DNA of 6,690 nucleotides from an uncultured Lachnospiraceae bacterium (GTDB lineage Bacteria > Bacillota > Clostridia > Lachnospirales > Lachnospiraceae): the NCBI GenBank assembly GCA_902797785.1, contig CADBUD010000059.1:1-6690 (forward strand). Reading direction: 5' to 3'. Both the position numbers and the translations under genes were made by a program. Positions 1 through 4,818 of this stretch are shown one piece after another. Under the pieces are notes generated by a model that saw only the letters and a program-made list of their open reading frames with translations, did not search any database and was not told the DNA's origin. Position 1 is the stretch's first letter, and every line of letters starts with the position of its first letter.

Positions 1-50
1 AATACGACCGAAGGGAGTATTTGCACTCTGTGTGCCTTCGGTATGTGCAT
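1..50. repeat. Intergenic hairpin, probable dispersed-repeat fragment
   Basis: ACCGAAGG at 7-14 pairs perfectly with CCTTCGGT at 35-42. Inside the 20-base loop a smaller stem, GAGT (15-18) with ACTC (25-28), can form. TGCAC (22-26) and GTGCA (45-49) offer an alternative pairing. No T-run follows on the plus strand, and on the minus strand the window ends just after the stem, so a terminator role for HU cannot be judged. The nested inverted repeats without a credible gene suggest an extragenic repeat element of the kind scattered through Clostridia genomes. That interpretation is inference; the pairing is directly visible. Confidence 0.45.
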
Positions 51-52
51 TT

Positions 53-98
53 TGTTGCTATGAACAGCGGAGCTGTGAATAGTAACGCTTTTTTATTT
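53..98 (+). terminator. Probable intrinsic terminator of a plus-strand gene left of the window
   Basis: GTTGCTATGAACAG (54-67) pairs with CTGTGAATAGTAAC (73-86) around the loop CGGAG, followed after two bases by six T's (89-94) and ATTT. Read as plus-strand RNA, all 14 positions are pairs, one G-U wobble (57/83), or a tandem G-A/A-G mismatch (62-63 with 77-78), which is tolerated in helices. Read as minus-strand RNA the same positions become A-C and C-U type mismatches, and the sequence after the stem is A-rich. The structure therefore suits plus-strand transcription and implies a gene convergent with HU. It could also be part of an extragenic repeat. Confidence 0.5.
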
Positions 99-128
99 CT
101 GATTTTTACATTTCCTTTACAGCTAGCT

Positions 129-404
129 TTATACGTTAACTGCATCCTTTAATGCTTTTCCTGCTTTGAACTTTGGCGATTTAGATGCTGGAATCTGAAT
201 CTCTTCTTTGGTAGCCGGATTCTTTCCAACTCTGGCCTTCCGCTCTGTTACCTCAAAGGTACCAAATCCAACTAACTGAACCTTTCCACCATTTACAAGT
301 TCATCCCTTACTACCTCTGTAAAGTTTTTTAATACTGTTTCAACATCTTTTTTCTGCATCTCTGATCGTTCTGCAACTTCTGTAATTAATTCTGCCTTTT
401 TCAT
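129..404 (-). CDS. hup: HU-family DNA-binding protein
   Basis: The 91-residue product is a full-length HU/IHF-family protein. These small dimers bind and bend DNA with little sequence specificity and help organise the nucleoid. The N-terminal helical dimerisation part (1-40, KKAELITEVAERSEM) is followed by the signature GFGTFEV (46-52), the beta-arm with RVGKNP (58-63), where Pro63 is the residue that intercalates between base pairs in the family, and the C-terminal PKFKAGKALKDAVN (77-90). The ATG at 404 was chosen because GGAGGAG lies just upstream and the protein then starts like other HU proteins. The frame stays open to an ATG at 473, which would add 23 Lys/Gly/Glu-rich residues, but that codon has no ribosome binding site. 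HU lies 119 nt after mazG and has its own promoter. An HU gene after mazG is a familiar Clostridia arrangement; the S4-domain gene that often follows is not visible here. Confidence 0.96.
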   Translation of the reverse strand: MKKAELITEVAERSEMQKKDVETVLKNFTEVVRDELVNGGKVQLVGFGTFEVTERKARVGKNPATKEEIQIPASKSPKFKAGKALKDAVNV

Positions 405-412
405 GGAATTTT

Positions 413-422
413 CTCCTCCTCC
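413..422 (-). promoter_or_regulatory. Ribosome binding site deciding the HU start
   Basis: The minus strand reads GGAGGAGGAG, a very strong Shine-Dalgarno match, ending eight bases before the ATG at 404. No comparable site precedes the in-frame ATG at 473. This is the main reason for annotating the 91-residue form rather than a 114-residue one. Confidence 0.85.
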
Positions 423-498
423 AGACTTCTTTTTAGGCTTATCGTTCTCGCAAATCTCTTGCTCCTGAACCATATTATATTAAAACGTAACAATAACA

Positions 499-527
499 TT
501 TATATCTGTTTTCCAGGAATTTGTCAA
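499..527 (-). promoter_or_regulatory. Sigma-A-type promoter of the HU gene
   Basis: On the minus strand a perfect -35 box TTGACA (527-522) is separated by exactly 17 bp from TATAAA (504-499), a five-of-six match to the -10 consensus. The TGA stop codon of mazG lies inside the -35 box, so the promoter overlaps the end of the upstream gene. Initiation would be expected near 492, leaving a leader of roughly 90 nt before the HU start. A second TATAAT at 479-474 has no matching -35 box. The promoter would let HU be transcribed more strongly than the upstream operon. Confidence 0.75.
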
Positions 528-1039
528 GAGATTTTTGTCGATTTTATCCAATTATCCTCATTTTCATATTTTTTTATCAGCTCCATCACCTCGCTGGATA
601 GACTTTTTTGTAAATTTTTGGCAGACTGCGTCATTTCTAACGTTCCATGATGCTCTTCAGCTTTTAGCTCCTGCCATGTTTTTTTGACATTTTCTTCGGA
701 TGAAGTGGAAAAAATCCGGGGATGACGGTGCTTCATTTTTTCGTCGATCCGATGAATCACATCCTCTATGCAAAATCTGCCATCCTGCTCGGCAATCTTA
801 CTCTGCAATAAAATCAAAAACAACAAATCCCCCAGCTCTTCACATAGATTTTCATCCTTTCCTGTTTGATGAAATAAATCGATTGCTGCGATGATCTCTA
901 TTGTTTCCTCAATCATATGCTTTTTCAGGCTCTCATGGGATTGTGCACAATCCCATGGGCATCCATGTTCTCCACGAAGCCGATCCACGGTCTGCAAAAG
1001 ATCAAAAAATGGATGTATTTCGTTCTGTTTAGTAGACAC
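524..1039 (-). CDS. mazG: Short single-domain MazG nucleoside triphosphate pyrophosphohydrolase
   Basis: The 171-residue product belongs to the all-alpha NTP pyrophosphohydrolase (MazG) family, which hydrolyses NTPs or dNTPs to the monophosphate and pyrophosphate and is linked to clean-up of aberrant nucleotides and stress physiology. Visible motifs are GCPWD (26-30) with QSHESLKKHMIEE after it, the metal-binding EExxE (44-48), the second metal motif EELGD (67-71), and the family block KMKHRHPRIF (101-110) followed by W-x-E-L-K. All acidic ligands are present, so it should be active. E. coli MazG has two such domains in about 263 residues and Bacillus YabN adds an N-terminal methylase-like domain; this one has a single domain and a short Lys-rich tail. 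The start is a GTG at 1039 inside the last codons of the upstream gene (11-nt overlap), with GAGG seven bases ahead, so translation is probably coupled. Substrate preference cannot be read from sequence. Confidence 0.93.
   Translation of the reverse strand: MSTKQNEIHPFFDLLQTVDRLRGEHGCPWDCAQSHESLKKHMIEETIEIIAAIDLFHQTGKDENLCEELGDLLFLILLQSKIAEQDGRFCIEDVIHRIDEKMKHRHPRIFSTSSEENVKKTWQELKAEEHHGTLEMTQSAKNLQKSLSSEVMELIKKYENEDNWIKSTKIS
934..957. repeat. Perfect 24-bp palindrome inside mazG
   Basis: The half-site CATGGGATTGTG is followed immediately by its exact reverse complement, so the 24 bases read the same on both strands with no spacer. It spans codons for the conserved MazG segment P-W-D-C-A-Q-S-H. 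Because of the symmetry, the plus strand in one frame also reads W-D-C-A-Q-S-H. Whether it has any function beyond coding is unknown; the conserved residues constrain much of the sequence, so chance codon choice may explain it. Confidence 0.9.
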
Positions 1040-2978
1040 TGATTTTCCTCAAAATATCCAATCTCACCCGGATTGCCGGACGGATTCCTGCTGCTTTTGA
1101 TGTAACACTCTCCTCCATGAGATGATAAATATATCCGCTCGTTCCGACATTCATGGCATTTTTTATGGAGGAACCTGTCGAACGCAGCCAGTACATTCCT
1201 TTTCCCTGATAACGCGCGCAGCCTTTTTTCTTCGCATAGTCATTGCATTTTGCCATACGCTCTGCAGAAAATCCTGCATCATCCGGAAAACCATAGTTTT
1301 CATTCATCATATCCTCTGCAGCCAGAAGGAATACCTGATCAATGGTATCATGAACATCATTATACAGCAGACTATACTGAAGGAATCTTTTTTCCTCATT
1401 GGAAAACAGATCGTTTAAGAACTTTCCGTTCATCCAGATTCTGACGTCACTGTTCTCCCAGGATGCTCCGTTAAAATCTGCATCAAAGGAACGGGCGTCC
1501 AAAATATTTTCACTCAGGAGCAGAAGAGTCGTATCATTCTGCTCTAAGATTCTCCACTCTACCAAAGAGGTCTCATATTCTCTGGATGTGCTGTTATATT
1601 TCTGCGGATACATTCCAAATTTAAGATGTTTCCATTTTCCTTTTCCTTTTTTAGGTCCATAGAAGTCAAAGTTGAATTTTCCGTTTCGGAACATTTTGTT
1701 GTTTTCTTCTTCCTGCTCCTCATACAAAATCTCATCCTGCTTCTGCTTTTCATTCATTTTGGCTTCTTTGGCCTTCATCTTTTTGCGGGATTTCTTTTCG
1801 CTCTCTTTTCGGTAGGCATCCTTTGCATCCCACATCTTTAAACGCTCCTGGCGGAGTACATCATCGCCAAATCCGCCAACTAACGGCATGCCACCGTTCA
1901 TGCCATAGCCCATTTGCTGACCATAGCCCATCTGACCATAGCCCATCTGGCCATACCCTTGCTGATAGCCCATCTGACCATAGCCCTGCGGGTAGCCCAT
2001 CTGTCCGTAGCCCTGCTGGTAACCCATCTGTCCGTAGCCCTGCTGATAGCCCATCTGGCCATAGCCCTGCTGACCATAGCCCTGTTGACCGTAGCCCTGC
2101 TGACCATAGCCCTGTTGACCGTAGCCCTGCTGATTGTAACCCTGCTGATTGTAACCCTGCTGGCCATAGCCCTGCTGATTATAGCCCTGCTGGCCATTGA
2201 ATCCGCCCATATTATTCGACTGTGGCTGAGTAAATCCTGTGTTTTGAGACTGAAAATTCGGATCGCCTCCCTGTGGGACTCCCATCTGTGGCGCCTCTGG
2301 CTGCTGTCCCGCAAATGCATCAGGTGACGGATTGTCCTGCGCCTGTCCCGCAAATGCATCAGGTGACGAGTTGCCCTGCGGCTGCCCTGCAAAAGACTGT
2401 GACGGATCTGCCTGCTGCGGCTGCCCTGTAAATGTCTGTGACAAATCCGCCTGTTGAGGCTGTCCTGTGAACGCTTGTGCTCCCTGATTTTCTTCTGCGC
2501 CAAACGGAGTCGCAAAATTCATCATGTCCATCTGTGGGTATCCTGCTGCCGGTTCCTGTGTAAATGCCTGCTGTTCCGGCGCACTATAGCTCGATGGTGC
2601 CTCATCCGGATCCGTACTGATATTTCCCATCATAATAATATCATTTACATCTGTCCAGCCAAGTCCACCCATCAAAATATAAATCTCGTGCTCTGCCCAA
2701 TCCTTGGAAAGACCGCAAGAAACCTCTGCCCGCATTAAGGCTTTCTTATATGCTTCATTTTTATCAATCAATCCAAGACCATCTACGTCACAGATGATTT
2801 TTGCGATTCCTTCTTTTACTACTGCCTGAAATTTCGCCTTCTCTTCCTCGTTTCCGAAAGCTATATTTTCTGTCGCCGCCAACAGCTTTTCTTTTTCCAG
2901 ATAAATTTCTTTTCCATTTCCTTTGACGATTTCTTCTAATTTATTACCCATTTCAATTGCTAAACCGTTGATACCCAT
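1029..2978 (-). CDS. DUF6273 protein with prion-like Tyr/Gln/Gly repeat tract
   Basis: This 649-residue protein has no recognised function. The order of parts is clear. Residues 1-117 form a mostly helical domain, ending near GLSKDWAEHEIYILMGGLGW, that I do not recognise. Residues 120-260 are a Pro/Gln/Ala/Ser linker containing 13-residue repeats (169-228). Residues 265-359 are GYGQQ and GYQQGYGQM repeats with 20 tyrosines. Residues 372-430 are a highly charged Lys/Glu segment, probably a long helix or coiled coil. Residues about 445-640 match DUF6273: VEWRILEQ (473-480), LLLLSENILDARSF (485-498), WENSDVRIWMNGKF (507-520), the YWLRSTG block (596-602) and AGIRPAIRV (630-638). There is no signal peptide or membrane segment, so it is probably cytoplasmic. 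The ATG at 2978 has GGAGGAG six bases upstream. The gene lies 58 nt after phosphoglucomutase and overlaps mazG. DUF6273 is often found in surface or ligand-binding proteins of gut Firmicutes, but its activity is unknown. Confidence 0.88.
   Translation of the reverse strand: MGINGLAIEMGNKLEEIVKGNGKEIYLEKEKLLAATENIAFGNEEEKAKFQAVVKEGIAKIICDVDGLGLIDKNEAYKKALMRAEVSCGLSKDWAEHEIYILMGGLGWTDVNDIIMMGNISTDPDEAPSSYSAPEQQAFTQEPAAGYPQMDMMNFATPFGAEENQGAQAFTGQPQQADLSQTFTGQPQQADPSQSFAGQPQGNSSPDAFAGQAQDNPSPDAFAGQQPEAPQMGVPQGGDPNFQSQNTGFTQPQSNNMGGFNGQQGYNQQGYGQQGYNQQGYNQQGYGQQGYGQQGYGQQGYGQQGYGQMGYQQGYGQMGYQQGYGQMGYPQGYGQMGYQQGYGQMGYGQMGYGQQMGYGMNGGMPLVGGFGDDVLRQERLKMWDAKDAYRKESEKKSRKKMKAKEAKMNEKQKQDEILYEEQEEENNKMFRNGKFNFDFYGPKKGKGKWKHLKFGMYPQKYNSTSREYETSLVEWRILEQNDTTLLLLSENILDARSFDADFNGASWENSDVRIWMNGKFLNDLFSNEEKRFLQYSLLYNDVHDTIDQVFLLAAEDMMNENYGFPDDAGFSAERMAKCNDYAKKKGCARYQGKGMYWLRSTGSSIKNAMNVGTSGYIYHLMEESVTSKAAGIRPAIRVRLDILRKISVY
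1902..2186 (-). repeat. In-frame tandem repeats coding GYGQQ and GYQQGYGQM units
   Basis: This segment codes for residues 265-359 of the DUF6273 protein. It begins with nine five-residue units (GYNQQ or GYGQQ, 15 bp each), followed by four nine-residue units (GYQQGYGQM with one Q-to-P change, 27 bp each), then three shorter Gly-Tyr units. At DNA level, 2062-2103 is identical to 2092-2133, a 42-bp match at a 30-bp offset, which points to recent duplication by slippage or recombination. All unit lengths are multiples of three, so gain or loss of units keeps the frame. Sequence-assembly collapse is also possible here. Confidence 0.9.
2295..2474 (-). repeat. Degenerate 39-bp repeats coding a 13-residue F-x-G-Q unit
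   Basis: Residues 169-228 of the DUF6273 protein consist of four 13-residue units plus a partial fifth. They start AFTGQPQQADLSQ, TFTGQPQQADPSQ, SFAGQPQGNSSPD, AFAGQAQDNPSPD and AFAGQQPE. The first two units resemble each other, as do the third and fourth, suggesting stepwise duplication. Composition (Gln, Pro, Ala, Ser, Asp) indicates a disordered linker. Confidence 0.8.
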
Positions 2979-3036
2979 CGTTATCTCCTCCGCTATCCGT
3001 ATTTTTGTAAACTGAACCTCAGGAATAACTTACCTT

Positions 3037-4770
3037 TTATAACATTTTATTGATCATATCAACCACTTCTTTTCCCAAAGCCTCTGATTTTTCATTGGCA
3101 TCCTCTAACGAAGTTCCTTTGATTCCATAGTAGAATTTCACCTTTGGTTCTGTACCGGACGGACGAACACAGAGCCATGCATCATCTGTCATATCATAGT
3201 ATAATACATTAGAAGAAGGCAGTCCTGTGCTTGTCACTTCCCCTGTTGCAACATTTTTGATTGTATCTGCTTTATAATCACGAATCGATGTCACTTCATA
3301 CGCGCCAATTTTCTTCGGCGGATTCTCACGAAGCGTGTTCAGGATATTTTGAATCTTTTCAAGTCCTTCGATTCCTTTTAAGGTAATGGACTGAATATCA
3401 TCTTTGTAGTATCCGTATTTTTCATACATATCAATCATCGCATCCCAGAGAGTCTTTCCCTGTGTCTTATAGTAGGCTGCTGCCTCACAAAGCGCCATTG
3501 TCGCTACAATTGCGTCTTTGTCTCTGGCATGTGTTCCGATCAGGCAGCCATAGCTCTCTTCGAATCCAAACAGATAGGTGCCTTTTTTGCTCTGCTCAAA
3601 TCTCAGGATCTGCTGTCCGATAAATTTGAATCCGGTAAGGACTTCAATCAAATCCACACCATAGGCTTTGGCAATCGCATCTGCCATATTGGTCGTAACA
3701 ATCGTCTTGATCAGCTTTCCATCCTCTGGAAGCCCCTTTAATGCCTTTCTCTGTCCAATCTCGTAATCTGCCAGGAGACATCCGGACATATTTCCTGTCA
3801 GATCATGATACTCTCCTGTCTTGCTGTCTTTTACCCGTACTCCAAGACGATCGGCATCCGGATCTGTTGCCAGAACCAGATCGGCATCCAGCTCTTTTGC
3901 CAGCTTTACTCCAAGAACAAAGGCCTCATCTGCCTCTGGATTTGGATAGCTGACGGTCGGAAAATCGCCATCCGGAAGCTCCTGCTCCGGCACTACGGTA
4001 ACATTTTCAAATCCAAGCTCCTTTAATACCCTTCTGGCTGGAATATTTCCTGTTCCGTGAAGCGGACTATATACGATTTTTAAGTCTTTTCCCACTTCTT
4101 TGATCGCATCCATATGAAGGACATTGCTCTTTAACTCCTCCATGTACGGATCATCAATGTCTGCCCCGATCACCACATAAAGTCCAGCTTCCTTGGCAGC
4201 CTCCTTGTCCATTGTTTTAACTTCGTTAAAGTCTGTTACTTTAGAGACCTCTTCCATGATTCCTGTATCATGTGGCGGTGTAATCTGAGCACCATCTTCC
4301 CAATATACCTTGTATCCATTGTACTCTGGCGGGTTATGACTTGCTGTGATATTGATTCCGGAAATACATCCTAGCTTTCGGACTGCATAAGAAAGCTCCG
4401 GCGTCGGACGCAGGCTCTCAAAGACATATGCCTTGATTCCATTTGCCGCAAGACACAACGCTGCTTCATCCGCAAACTCCGGTGACATCCTCCTCGAATC
4501 GTAAGCAATCGCTACTCCCTTTTCCTGCCCGTTTACATTTGAAATATAATTTGCAAGACCCTGTGTCGTCTTGCGGACCGTGTAAATATTCATGCGGTTC
4601 GTCCCTGCGCCGATGACTCCTCGAAGTCCTGCAGTGCCAAACTCTAAAGAACGGTAAAAACGATCCTCAATCTCTGCCTCATTGTCTGCGATTCCTTTTA
4701 ATTCTGCTTTCGTATCCTCATCGAAATACGGGTTGGAAAGCCACTCCTCATAATTTGCCTTGTAATCCAT
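3037..4770 (-). CDS. pgcA: Phosphoglucomutase/phosphomannomutase, PgcA type
   Basis: The 577-residue product is a complete alpha-D-phosphohexomutase, interconverting glucose-6-phosphate and glucose-1-phosphate (possibly also mannose phosphates) in the cytoplasm. Glucose-1-phosphate feeds UDP-glucose, glycogen, and wall or capsule polysaccharide synthesis. The four family loops are intact: the phosphoserine loop TASHNPP (142-148, Ser144 catalytic), the metal-binding DPDADR (303-308), the sugar-binding GFEESYG (402-408) and the phosphate-binding RPSGTEPK (536-543). An N-terminal FGTAGLRG (44-51) is typical of the long, Bacillus PgcA-like subgroup, whose usual length is close to this one. The ATG at 4770 follows AAGGAGG with a ten-base spacer; a nearer ATG, eight bases upstream, is out of frame and too close to that site. 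The gene lies 48 nt after the lipoprotein gene and 58 nt before the DUF6273 gene, with no terminator visible on either side. Glucose versus mannose preference is not certain from motifs. Confidence 0.96.
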   Translation of the reverse strand: MDYKANYEEWLSNPYFDEDTKAELKGIADNEAEIEDRFYRSLEFGTAGLRGVIGAGTNRMNIYTVRKTTQGLANYISNVNGQEKGVAIAYDSRRMSPEFADEAALCLAANGIKAYVFESLRPTPELSYAVRKLGCISGINITASHNPPEYNGYKVYWEDGAQITPPHDTGIMEEVSKVTDFNEVKTMDKEAAKEAGLYVVIGADIDDPYMEELKSNVLHMDAIKEVGKDLKIVYSPLHGTGNIPARRVLKELGFENVTVVPEQELPDGDFPTVSYPNPEADEAFVLGVKLAKELDADLVLATDPDADRLGVRVKDSKTGEYHDLTGNMSGCLLADYEIGQRKALKGLPEDGKLIKTIVTTNMADAIAKAYGVDLIEVLTGFKFIGQQILRFEQSKKGTYLFGFEESYGCLIGTHARDKDAIVATMALCEAAAYYKTQGKTLWDAMIDMYEKYGYYKDDIQSITLKGIEGLEKIQNILNTLRENPPKKIGAYEVTSIRDYKADTIKNVATGEVTSTGLPSSNVLYYDMTDDAWLCVRPSGTEPKVKFYYGIKGTSLEDANEKSEALGKEVVDMINKML

Positions 4771-4818
4771 TTCTTCATATCCTCCTTAATTTTATTTCTT
4801 TTTTATTTCATATTCTTC

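Noticed and set aside
1..50. Minus-strand frame starting with ATG at 50 and running off the left edge
   Set aside because: There is no ribosome binding site, the frame lies in hairpin DNA, and the peptide does not resemble the S4-domain protein that might follow HU.
405..473. Annotating HU from the ATG at 473 as a 114-residue protein
   Set aside because: The strong GGAGGAG site and the normal HU N-terminus both point to the ATG at 404.
1902..2186. CRISPR-like array suggested by regularly repeated DNA
   Set aside because: Units are 15 or 27 bp, contiguous and without unique spacers, and they stay in frame within a well-supported gene; no cas genes are nearby.
1823..2515. Long open frames on both strands across the repeat region, including a His/Ser/Pro-rich plus-strand frame and an Arg-rich minus-strand frame
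   Set aside because: They are frame shadows of the repeat-coding DNA of the DUF6273 gene. A periodic GC-rich repeat leaves several frames open, and none has a ribosome binding site or a protein-like composition.
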